64,000 nt of DNA from an uncultured Hyphomicrobiales bacterium (GTDB lineage: Bacteria > Pseudomonadota > Alphaproteobacteria > Rhizobiales > Beijerinckiaceae), in contig CAIUWR010000068.1 of assembly GCA_903902915.1 (NCBI GenBank), forward strand, positions 26,004 to 90,003, given 5' to 3'. The translations under genes were made by a program, and so were the position numbers. Numbering within the stretch: the stretch's first letter is position 1; each line of letters starts with the position of its first letter. This document shows, piece by piece, positions 31,448 to 38,854 of the stretch. The notes below the pieces were generated by a model, which saw only the letters and a list, made by a program, of their open reading frames with translations, was not told where the DNA came from and did not search any database.

Positions 31448-31646
31448 CCCCAGTCCATTGTCGAAGAGGCGCGGCCTGCGGCCTCGTGCTAGAGACCGCT
31501 CGCAGCGGCGCTTCTCGCTGGTTCTGGTACGCTTGTTGCTCCGGGAAACGGGACCGAGCGCGCAACGACGGCGCCTGAAACAAAGCAGTCTGGCTGATGG
31601 CGGACCCAGGTCGGCGCAGCTTTGACCGAACTGGAAAGGGAACGGC

Positions 31647-32432
31647 ATGAAACTGAATTCCGGCATGGCCGCTGTGGTCACGGGCGCAGCCTCGGGCCTT
31701 GGCGAAGCGACGGCGCGCATGCTCGCCGCCCAAGGCGTGAAAGTCGCGATCCTCGACCTTCAGAAGGAGCGCGGCGAGACGGTGGCGGCCGAGATCGGCG
31801 GAGCCTTTTTCTCGACCGACGTGACCAGCGAAGCCTCGGTCGACGCCGCTTTGGCTGGCGCGCGCGCAGCCCATGGAATTGAGCGGCTGCTCGTCAATTG
31901 CGCAGGCATTGCGCCCGGCAAGCGCACGGTTGCGAAAAAACGCGACACCGGCGAACTCATCGCCCATGACATGGCGACCTTCCAGAAGACCATCGCCATC
32001 AATCTGGTCGGCACTTTCATGATGATTTCCAAATGCGCGGCGGCCATGGCGACGCTCGACCCCATCGACGCGGATGGCCAGCGCGGCCTGATCGTCAGCA
32101 CCTCGTCCGTCGCGGCGGAAGATGGGCAGATCGGCCAGGCCGCCTACGCCGCCTCGAAGGCGGGCGTGCTGGGCATGACGCTGCCCATCGCGCGCGACCT
32201 CTCGTCGCTGGGCATCCGCGCCATGTCGATCCAGCCGGGCCTGTTCCACACGCCCATGTTCGACGCCTTCACCGACGAGGTGCGCAATTCGCTGGCCGCC
32301 AGCGTGCCCTTCCCCTCACGCCTCGGCAAGCCGGAGGAATATGCCGCGCTGGTGCGCGTGATCTGCGAGAACGACATGCTGAACGGCGAATCGATCCGCC
32401 TCGACGGCGCCGTCCGCCTCGCGCCGAAGTAA
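31647..32432 (+). CDS. SDR dehydrogenase, HSD10 / 3-hydroxyacyl-CoA dehydrogenase type-2 like
   Basis: 261 residues. NAD motif TGAASGLG, NCAGIAPG, active Ser in STSSVAAEDGQIGQ and YAASKAG Tyr/Lys. The SSVAAEDGQIGQAAYAASK and MSIQPGLFHTPMF stretches match the HSD17B10 family, which oxidises short-chain and 2-methyl 3-hydroxyacyl-CoAs. Ribosome site GGAAAGGGAAC before ATG 31647. It extends the etf-3-hydroxybutyryl-CoA dehydrogenase group functionally. Confidence 0.92.
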   Translation: MKLNSGMAAVVTGAASGLGEATARMLAAQGVKVAILDLQKERGETVAAEIGGAFFSTDVTSEASVDAALAGARAAHGIERLLVNCAGIAPGKRTVAKKRDTGELIAHDMATFQKTIAINLVGTFMMISKCAAAMATLDPIDADGQRGLIVSTSSVAAEDGQIGQAAYAASKAGVLGMTLPIARDLSSLGIRAMSIQPGLFHTPMFDAFTDEVRNSLAASVPFPSRLGKPEEYAALVRVICENDMLNGESIRLDGAVRLAPK

Positions 32433-32453
32433 GCCAGCAGGAGCTGCGGCGGC

Positions 32454-33023
32454 TCACCCCGCCGCGCTCTTCCGCTCCTGCGCCTCTGATTCCCCCAGCG
32501 GATATTCGGCCTCGATCACATAGGGGCCGCCGCCAACCGATTCGCGGGACGAATAGACCACGAACTGGTTGGCCAGATATTCGCCGCGCGGGGCGAAGCC
32601 GCGCAGGCTGAGATAGTCGGCGACCGCCACGGAACTCGTCCCGCGCAGGCGCGCCAGCGTCACATGAGGCGTGAATTTGCGCGTCTCGGGGGGCAGGCCG
32701 ACGCGGCGCATGATTCGCTCCTGCTCGGCTTGCAGCTCCATCAATTCGGGGCTCGGACGCACCTTCACGATGAGCGAACGCGGCCGCTCGCCGCCGAAGA
32801 AAGAGATTTCGCCAAGCGTGATGGGAATCGGCGCGCGCTGGACCCGCCACAACTCCAGATAGACCTCCCGCGCCAGGCCCTGATCGACGTCGCCCAGAAA
32901 GCGCAGGGTGATGTGGAAATTTTCCCGGTCCACCCAGCGCGCGCCCGACAGGCCGCCGCGCATCATGGCCAGCTCCCGGCCCAAGGTTTCAGGAATTTCG
33001 ATCCCGGTGAACAATCTGGGCAT
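32454..33023 (-). CDS. thpR: RNA 2',3'-cyclic phosphodiesterase
   Basis: 189 residues of the 2H phosphoesterase family with two H-x-T motifs, HITLRFLG and HVTLARLR, about 85 residues apart as in ThpR/LigT. MPRLFTGIEIPE is the family start. Hydrolyses 2',3'-cyclic phosphates or ligates tRNA halves in vitro. Convergent with the SDR gene (21 bases) and downstream of tesA. Confidence 0.94.
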   Translation of the reverse strand: MPRLFTGIEIPETLGRELAMMRGGLSGARWVDRENFHITLRFLGDVDQGLAREVYLELWRVQRAPIPITLGEISFFGGERPRSLIVKVRPSPELMELQAEQERIMRRVGLPPETRKFTPHVTLARLRGTSSVAVADYLSLRGFAPRGEYLANQFVVYSSRESVGGGPYVIEAEYPLGESEAQERKSAAG

Positions 33024-33102
33024 CGCTCCACCTCCTCACGCCATCGAATCAGCCGCCCCGTCCATCATGGGATTTGAGATGAACGGTTCAAGACAGGGCG
33101 CT

Positions 33103-33810
33103 TCATTTGGGCGGCAAAAGCGCCTCGACGCTGGGCAGGATGCCGCGCACGATGGTCTCGACCCCCTGCGGAGCGGGATGCATGCCATCGGGCAATTGAA
33201 GGGCGGGATGGCCCGCAACGCCCTCCAGAAAGAAGGGATAGAGCGGCACGGAAAATTCCCGCGAAAGGTCAGGATAGATCGCGTTGAAAGCCGCCTCATA
33301 GTCGCGGCCCATGCCGGGCGCGGCGACCATGCCCGCGAGCAGCATGGGGATCTTCCGCGACTGGAGCTGCGCCAGGATGGTGGCGAGGGCCTTGCGGGTG
33401 ATGGCGGGATCGACCCCGCGCAACATGTCGTTGGCGCCAAGCTCGACGATGACCAGATCCGCGCCATCGCCAATCGCCCAGTCCAGACGCTCCAGTCCTC
33501 CACTCGCGGTGTCGCCGGAGACGCCTGCGTTGCTCACCTCGACCTTGTAACCCCTTTCGCGCAGCGCCCGCTCCAGCACCGTGGGAAAGGCGTTTTTCTC
33601 CGGCAAAAGGTAGCCAGCGGACAGACTGTCCCCCAGCGCGACGATTCGCGCGGGGCGTTGCTGGGCGGAGGCGGGCGCGGCGAGGGAGAGCATGATAACC
33701 AGAGCACCGACGGTTTGCAGGATGCTGGCGCCAACCCCATGTATGAGGCTTGCGCTCAGCCGCTCGACCAACCCGCGCGCGACGATCTGACGAAGGAATG
33801 AGAAGAGCAT
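33103..33810 (-). CDS. tesA: TesA-like GDSL esterase/lysophospholipase
   Basis: 235 residues. A signal-type segment ends near ASAQQRP; the SGNH blocks are GDSLSAGY (Ser), GANDML (Asn) and DGMHPAPQG (Asp/His). Periplasmic thioesterase/arylesterase. The start is uncertain: ATG 33810 has GGAA nearby but overlaps the ATG of the divergent ybbA; a shorter version using an internal TTG before the signal segment (about 33770) is possible. The tesA-ybbA-ybbP arrangement matches E. coli. Confidence 0.92.
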   Translation of the reverse strand: MLFSFLRQIVARGLVERLSASLIHGVGASILQTVGALVIMLSLAAPASAQQRPARIVALGDSLSAGYLLPEKNAFPTVLERALRERGYKVEVSNAGVSGDTASGGLERLDWAIGDGADLVIVELGANDMLRGVDPAITRKALATILAQLQSRKIPMLLAGMVAAPGMGRDYEAAFNAIYPDLSREFSVPLYPFFLEGVAGHPALQLPDGMHPAPQGVETIVRGILPSVEALLPPK

Positions 33811-34522
33811 GTCGATTTCCAGGCCCGCAGGCGCCATTTCGATGCGCGACGTCCATCTCAGTTTGGGCCGGGGCGCGGCCCGCGTCCATATCCTGAAAGG
33901 GATAAGCCTCGATATTGGCGAAGGCGAGGCTATAGGGCTCGTCGGGCCGTCGGGTTCGGGCAAATCCACCTTGCTGATGACCATGGCCGGACTGGAGCGG
34001 CCCGATGCGGGCGAAATCGCCATCGGGGGCGAACGCATCGACCATCTGAACGAGGATGCGCTGGCGCGGTTTCGCGGCGAGCGGATCGGCATCGTCTTCC
34101 AGTCGTTCCACCTGATCCCCACCATGACGGCGCTGGAGAATGTGGCGATTCCGCTTGAATTGGCGGGCCGTTCGGACGCTTTCGCCACCGCCAGACGAGA
34201 GTTGGCCGGGGTGGGGCTTGGCGAACGCCTGTCCCATTATCCCGGCCAATTGTCGGGCGGCGAGCAGCAGCGCGTGGCGCTGGCCCGCGCGCTCGCGCCC
34301 AACCCGCGCATTCTGGTGGCGGACGAACCCACCGGCAATCTCGACGAGGCCTCGGGAGCGAAGATCATCGACCTCATGTTCGCCCTCAAACGCGAGCGCG
34401 GCGGCACTTTGGTGCTCGTGACCCATGATTCGGGGCTGGCGAGACGCTGCGACCGGATGATTCGGCTACGCTCGGGCCAGATCGAGACGCAGCGAGCCGC
34501 GCCCGTGGAGGCGGCCCAGTGA
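33809..34522 (+). CDS. ybbA: ABC transporter ATP-binding protein, YbbA type
   Basis: 237 residues of the LolD/MacB ATPase group. Walker A GPSGSGKST, Q-loop FQSF, signature LSGGEQQRVALARAL and Walker B ILVADEPTGNLD. Serves the FtsX-like permease encoded next (stop and GTG overlap, GTGA). ATG 33809 lies within the tesA start; AAGGA is 12 bases upstream, so ATG 33842 remains possible. Cargo unknown. Confidence 0.93.
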   Translation: MSISRPAGAISMRDVHLSLGRGAARVHILKGISLDIGEGEAIGLVGPSGSGKSTLLMTMAGLERPDAGEIAIGGERIDHLNEDALARFRGERIGIVFQSFHLIPTMTALENVAIPLELAGRSDAFATARRELAGVGLGERLSHYPGQLSGGEQQRVALARALAPNPRILVADEPTGNLDEASGAKIIDLMFALKRERGGTLVLVTHDSGLARRCDRMIRLRSGQIETQRAAPVEAAQ

Positions 34523-37077
34523 GGGGCCTCGCGCTGGCGCTGCGGTTGGCGCTGCGCGATCTGCGCGGCGGGCTTGGCGGCTTCCGGATTTTCCTGGCCT
34601 GCATCGCGCTCGGCGTGGCGGCCATCGTGGGGGTGGGCTCGGTCTCGCGCAGCCTGTCCGATGGGCTGGCGCGCGAAAGCGGCCGCATTCTGGGCGGCGA
34701 CGTCTCCTTCGCCCTCATCCATCGCGAATTGAACGCCCCCGAGCGCCAGTTTCTGGAAGAACGCGGCGCGCTTTCCACCGTCGCGGCCATGCGGGTCATG
34801 GCGCGCACGCAAGCGGGCGCTGCGGCGCTGGTCGAGATCAAGGCGGTCCCCCTCGCCTATCCCTCCATCGGCGAGGCGATTCTGGCGCCCGCGACGCCCT
34901 TGCAAAGGGCGCTGGCGAAGCGCGACGGCCTGCCAGGCTTTGTGGCGGAGGCGGCGCTGGCCGCCCGGCTCGATCTTAAAATCGGCGATAAAATCCTCAT
35001 TGGCGACGGCGCTTTCGAATATCGCGCCGAACTGGTGTCGGAACCTGACAAGCTCGCCAGCGGGATCGGCTTTGGTCCGCGCGTGATGATCTCCATCGAC
35101 GCCTTGCGCGCCACGGGCCTTGTCCAGCCCGGCTCTCTGGTGCGCTGGATCAATCGCCTGACCCTGCGCCCGGACGCCGCGGGAAAGCCCGCCGCCGAGA
35201 CGCGGGTGAACGAGGCCGTGGCGCAGGCGCGCGACGAGTTTCCGGATGCGGGTTGGGAAATCCGCACCCGTTCCAATATTTCTCCGCAATTCGACAAGAA
35301 TCTGGAGCGTTTCACCCAGTTTCTGACCCTGGTGGGCCTCACCTCGCTGGTGGTGGGCGGGGTGGGGGTCGCCAATGCGGTGCGCGGCTTCGTGGACCGC
35401 AAGCGCAACGATCTGGCCACCCTCAAGAGCGTCGGCGCGACCGGGGGCTTCGTGTTCCTGACGAGCCTGATCGAAGTGATGCTGGTGGCGCTGATCGGCG
35501 TGGGAATCGGCCTTGGGCTGGGCGCGGCGATTCCCTTCGGGGTGGCGGCGGCTTTTGGGGCGGTGATTCCCTTGCCCCTCCAGCCCTCGGTCTATCCGCT
35601 CGAACTGGCGACCGGCGCCCTCTATGGGCTTTTGACCGGGCTGGTCTTCTCGCTCCTGCCGCTGGGGCGCGCCCATGACATTTCGGTCTCCGCCCTGTTC
35701 AGGGACCAGATCGCCCCTGATTCGACGATGCCGCGCCCTCGTTACATGACGATGCTGGCCATTGCGGCCATCGGCCTGTGCGGAACGATTCTCTGGCTCG
35801 CCACCGACCGCAAGCTGGCGGCCATCTATCTGGCCTCGACCCTGGCGCTCTTCATCACCTTGCGGCTCGTGGCGGTCGCCATCATGGATGTGGCCCGCAA
35901 GGCGCCCCATGTGCGCGGCGCGGAGCTGCGGCTGGCCATCGCCAACATCCATAGCCCCGGCGCGTTGACGCCCTCCGTCGTCCTGTCGCTGGGCCTGGGG
36001 CTCGCCCTGCTCGTGACGCTGACCCTCATTGACGGCAATGTGCGCAACCAGATCAGCCAGACCCTGCCGGGCAAGACGCCCAGCTTCTTCTTCATGGACA
36101 TTCGCAGCGCCGAGGCGCCCGCCTTCGACGCCTTTCTCCACGCCCATGCGCCCGACGCCAAAGTGGAGCGGGTCGCCATGATGCGCGGGCGGGTGGTGCG
36201 CCTGAACGGGCTGCGGCCCGAGGAGGTGAAGGCCAAGGAAGAGGCCGCCTGGGTGCTCGAGGGCGACCGAGGCATCACCTATTCGCAGGATTTGCCGGAA
36301 GGATCGGAGCTGGTGGAGGGCGAGTGGTGGCCAGCGGACTATGCCGGTCCGCCGCTGGTCTCGATGGAGGCGATCGCCGCAGATGGGCTTGGGTTGAAGC
36401 TCGGGGACGAGATCGCGCTCAACGTGCTGGGCCGCACTATTTCGGGCAAGATCGCCAATTTGCGCAAGGTGAACTGGCGCTCGCTCGGCATCAATTTCGT
36501 TTTCGTCTTCTCGCCAAACACCTTTGCTGGCGCGCCCCACACCCAGCTGGCGACTGCGACCTTCCCGCCCGGCGGCGATCCAGCGCGCGAACTCGCCCTG
36601 CTGAAAGACGTCTCCAACGCGTTCCCCGCCGTCACCAGCGTGCGGGTGAAGGACGCGCTCGACGCTGTCGCCGACATCATGGCGCAGCTGGCGGTGGCCA
36701 TTCGGGGCGCATCCGGCGTGGCCCTGGCGGCCTCCGTTCTGGTGCTCGCCGGAGCGCTGGCGGCGGGCCGCCGCACCCGCACCTACGAGGCGGTCATCCT
36801 CAAGACGCTCGGAGCGACGCGGCGCCAGCTGCTCAAGGCCATCCTTTATGAATATGGCCTGCTGGGCGTCGGCGCCGCCATCTTCGGGGTTCTGGCCGGC
36901 GGCCTCGCCGCATGGGGCATCGTGACCAGGGTCATGCGGATGGATGGCTTCATCTGGCTCTGGTCCTCGGCCATTGCTGCGACGCTGATCGCGCTGTTGG
37001 CGACGGTGGGGCTTGGCCTGATCGGCGCCTGGCGGATCCTCGGCCAGAAGCCTGCGCCCTGGTTGCGGGATTTGTAA
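34519..37077 (+). CDS. ybbP: ABC transporter permease, YbbP type (FtsX-like)
   Basis: 852 residues. One N-terminal helix (about 16-38), a periplasmic domain, two helix groups about 270-390, further helices near 415-450 and 485-505, and a second periplasmic domain before a final helix group (about 725-845): the double-FtsX layout of YbbP. VRGFVDRKRNDLATLKSVGA and RTRTYEAVILKTLGATRRQ are the cytoplasmic coupling loops. Starts with GTG overlapping the ybbA stop. Probably handles envelope lipids or lipoproteins with TesA, by family context only. Confidence 0.93.
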   Translation: MRGLALALRLALRDLRGGLGGFRIFLACIALGVAAIVGVGSVSRSLSDGLARESGRILGGDVSFALIHRELNAPERQFLEERGALSTVAAMRVMARTQAGAAALVEIKAVPLAYPSIGEAILAPATPLQRALAKRDGLPGFVAEAALAARLDLKIGDKILIGDGAFEYRAELVSEPDKLASGIGFGPRVMISIDALRATGLVQPGSLVRWINRLTLRPDAAGKPAAETRVNEAVAQARDEFPDAGWEIRTRSNISPQFDKNLERFTQFLTLVGLTSLVVGGVGVANAVRGFVDRKRNDLATLKSVGATGGFVFLTSLIEVMLVALIGVGIGLGLGAAIPFGVAAAFGAVIPLPLQPSVYPLELATGALYGLLTGLVFSLLPLGRAHDISVSALFRDQIAPDSTMPRPRYMTMLAIAAIGLCGTILWLATDRKLAAIYLASTLALFITLRLVAVAIMDVARKAPHVRGAELRLAIANIHSPGALTPSVVLSLGLGLALLVTLTLIDGNVRNQISQTLPGKTPSFFFMDIRSAEAPAFDAFLHAHAPDAKVERVAMMRGRVVRLNGLRPEEVKAKEEAAWVLEGDRGITYSQDLPEGSELVEGEWWPADYAGPPLVSMEAIAADGLGLKLGDEIALNVLGRTISGKIANLRKVNWRSLGINFVFVFSPNTFAGAPHTQLATATFPPGGDPARELALLKDVSNAFPAVTSVRVKDALDAVADIMAQLAVAIRGASGVALAASVLVLAGALAAGRRTRTYEAVILKTLGATRRQLLKAILYEYGLLGVGAAIFGVLAGGLAAWGIVTRVMRMDGFIWLWSSAIAATLIALLATVGLGLIGAWRILGQKPAPWLRDL

Positions 37078-37202
37078 GCGCTCGCGAGAGCGTGACCAGC
37101 GGGCCACTTGTGTGTTTGAGGGAGGCGCTCCATATTCAAGGGGTCGCTCTTCATCACAGAGCGGATGTGGGGCCGCTCGCCCCGGAACTCATGAGGAACA
37201 TC
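37078..37202 (+). promoter_or_regulatory. Candidate structured leader of the Bax-inhibitor-1 gene (ybhL-leader type)
   Basis: The 125 bases before the YbhL-type gene fold readily into at least three hairpins: CGCTC-GCGA-GAGCG (37079-37092), CGCTCT-TCATCAC-AGAGCG (37145-37163) and GGGGC-CGCTC-GCCCC (37169-37183). The loop of the third, CGCTC, is complementary to the GAGCG arms of the first two. Rfam lists a ybhL leader upstream of this gene family in alphaproteobacteria; membership here is inferred from position and foldability, not from a model search. Confidence 0.5.
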
Positions 37203-37970
37203 ATGTCCGACTTCGACCGCAACGCCAATGTCTGGGGTCAAGGCGCCGCCCGGGCTGGCGCAGCCGAGATCGACCAGGGCCTGCGCGCCTATATGCTGGG
37301 CGTTTACAATTACATGACCGTGGGCTTGGCGATCACCGGTCTCGTCGCGCTGGGCACGAATATGCTGGCGGTGGCGGAATCGTCCGCGACGGGCCGACGC
37401 GCCCTGACGGCGTTCGGCGAGGCGATCTATCTCAGCCCGCTCAAGTGGCTGATCATGCTGGCGCCGCTCGCCTTCGTGTTCTTCTTCAGCTTCCGCATCG
37501 ACCGGATGTCGGCCTCCACGGCCAAGGGCGTCTTCATGCTCTTCGCGGCGGCCATGGGCCTGTCCCTCTCTTCGATCCTGTTCGTCTATACGGGCGCTTC
37601 GGTGACGCGGGCCTTCTTCATCACCTCCGCCACCTTCGGCTCCCTGAGCCTCTATGGCTACACGACGAAGCGTGACCTGTCGGCCATGGGCTCGTTTCTG
37701 ATCATGGGCCTGTTTGGCCTGATCATCGCCAGCGTGGTCAATATATTCTTGCAGAGCTCCGCCATGCAGTTCGCCCTGTCGGTCCTGTCGGTCGGCATCT
37801 TCGCGGGCCTCACCGCCTGGGACACGCAGTCGATCAAGGAGATGTATTACTCGGGCGACGACAGCGAAACCGCTGTGAAGAAGTCGGTCAATGGGGCCCT
37901 CATGCTCTATCTCGACTTCATCAACATCTTCGTCTCGCTGCTGCAACTGACCGGCAGCCGCAACGACTGA
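37203..37970 (+). CDS. Bax inhibitor-1 / YccA family membrane protein
   Basis: 255 residues with about seven membrane helices from residue 37 to the C-terminus (last about 222-245). WDTQSIKEMYY and LYLDFINIFVSLLQL are BI-1 signatures, the former containing residues of the proposed pH/Ca2+ latch. E. coli YbhL and YccA are homologues; YccA modulates FtsH. AGGA precedes ATG 37203; an upstream in-frame ATG at 37191 is less well placed. Preceded by a structured leader and followed by a terminator. Confidence 0.94.
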   Translation: MSDFDRNANVWGQGAARAGAAEIDQGLRAYMLGVYNYMTVGLAITGLVALGTNMLAVAESSATGRRALTAFGEAIYLSPLKWLIMLAPLAFVFFFSFRIDRMSASTAKGVFMLFAAAMGLSLSSILFVYTGASVTRAFFITSATFGSLSLYGYTTKRDLSAMGSFLIMGLFGLIIASVVNIFLQSSAMQFALSVLSVGIFAGLTAWDTQSIKEMYYSGDDSETAVKKSVNGALMLYLDFINIFVSLLQLTGSRND

Positions 37971-37993
37971 GCGGATTGATGTGAAAACAGCCG

Positions 37994-38018
37994 AGGCCCC
38001 GTTCACGCGGGGCCTTTT
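37994..38018 (+). terminator. Terminator of the Bax-inhibitor-1 gene
   Basis: AGGCCCCG-TTCACG-CGGGGCCT followed by TTTT (38015-38018), a clear intrinsic terminator 23 bases after the stop codon. Confidence 0.85.
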
Positions 38019-38034
38019 GCTTTGAGCGTTCAGA

Positions 38035-38451
38035 TCAGCCCGCGACCAGCTTCACCTTGCGGTCGAGCACCGCGATGACGCGCGCCAGATCAGGCCCACG
38101 CCGCAAAATGAGCCCCGTGGCCGCCACGACCGAATAGGCCCCCTGTTTGCGCGCCAGCTTCGGATCCTTCTCGATCCGGTAGAGCGGAAACTCCGAGGCG
38201 CGGCGGAAGATGGAGAACACCGCCCGCGTCGGCGTGAAATCCATGGCGTAGTCGCGCCATTCGCCCTCCGCGACCTTGCGTCCGTAGAGATTGAGGATCT
38301 CGCGCAGCTCCGCGCGGTCGAAGGAAACCACCAGCGGCGCGCTGGGGGCGGTTTGCGAGGGCGCGGGGGCGGGCGTCGGCGCGGCCGCCCGGGGCCGCAA
38401 CGGCGTCACGCTGGCGGATTGATTCGCGTCGCTGGGCTCCTGATCGCTCAT
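38035..38451 (-). CDS. DUF2794 family protein
   Basis: 138 residues: a disordered Ala/Pro-rich N-terminal third, then the DUF2794 domain VSFDRAELREILNLYGRKVAEGEWRDYAMDF...RAVFSIFRRASEFPLYRIEK. The domain is confined to alphaproteobacteria and has no known function. ATG 38451 (MSDQEPSD) is chosen; an in-frame ATG about 24 bases further upstream (MGHREAHM) cannot be excluded. Convergent with the Bax-inhibitor-1 gene. Confidence 0.9.
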   Translation of the reverse strand: MSDQEPSDANQSASVTPLRPRAAAPTPAPAPSQTAPSAPLVVSFDRAELREILNLYGRKVAEGEWRDYAMDFTPTRAVFSIFRRASEFPLYRIEKDPKLARKQGAYSVVAATGLILRRGPDLARVIAVLDRKVKLVAG

Positions 38452-38653
38452 ATGCGCCTCCCGATGTCCCATGATGAAGAATTCGTGACACGGCGGCAAG
38501 ATCGCTTGCGAAAGATCACAGTTTCGCCCGGTTCCGGTCGCAGGGACGCCGTCATCGTTCAACAAGATGGAAGTGTCGCAACGGAAGGCCCGGCTCAGTC
38601 GGTTTTCTGGATCAGTCAGCCCCCCAGCCCCCGGGAAAACGGTGGAGCGGGCC

Positions 38654-38758
38654 GCGTTTCGAGGCGACGCCCGGCCGGTGCGAAGCTCAGCTTCCACCGG
38701 CCATTTTTTGCGCCGTGGCGCGTTTTGGCGAACCGGCGTCCACTTCGCCTCGAAACGC
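38654..38758. repeat. Nested palindromic repeat, copy 2
   Basis: Outer arms are a perfect 14-base inverted repeat, 38654-38667 and 38745-38758. Inside are GGCCGGTG (38673-38680) with CACCGGCC (38695-38702), and within these GAAGC/GCTTC around TCA. The right part, read in reverse (38758 to 38709), shares the GAAGTGG...CCGGTTCGC...AAAACGCG core with the repeat at 5044-5138. Confidence 0.7.
38673..38709 (+). terminator. Terminator-like hairpin with T6 and no obvious gene
   Basis: GGCCGGTG/CACCGGCC enclosing GAAGC-TCA-GCTTC, followed by A and TTTTTT (38704-38709). It has the shape of a strong plus-strand intrinsic terminator, but the preceding plus gene already ends at its own terminator near 38018. 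It is part of the nested palindrome. Confidence 0.55.
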
Positions 38759-38769
38759 CATGCTGATCA

Positions 38770-38798
38770 CTTGAATCCTCACGCTCGCGCCGCGATAT
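38770..38798 (+). promoter_or_regulatory. RpoH (heat-shock sigma factor)-like promoter of htpG
   Basis: CTTGAA (38770-38775), a 17-base spacer and CGATAT (38793-38798). CTTGAA is the usual heat-shock -35 box and the -10 resembles the alphaproteobacterial CnnTATAT form. It lies about 57 bases before the GTG of htpG. Confidence 0.55.
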
Positions 38799-38854
38799 GA
38801 AGGGCTGCGCTGGATGATCCAGCCTTGTTCCTTCATCTGATGGGGATTTTTGCA

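Larger units (their letters stand above)
38452..38854. other. 403-base gap between DUF2794 and htpG
   Basis: Holds the upstream side of the DUF2794 gene, a 105-base nested palindrome (38654-38758) containing a terminator-like hairpin, and an RpoH-like promoter for htpG (38770-38798). I see no coding sequence. The left part (38452-38650) is featureless apart from the divergent promoter that DUF2794 must have. Confidence 0.6.

Noticed and set aside
34237..37107. A 956-codon open frame on the minus strand
   Set aside because: Antisense to ybbP and part of ybbA; low-complexity Gln/Arg/His-rich product without any known motif.
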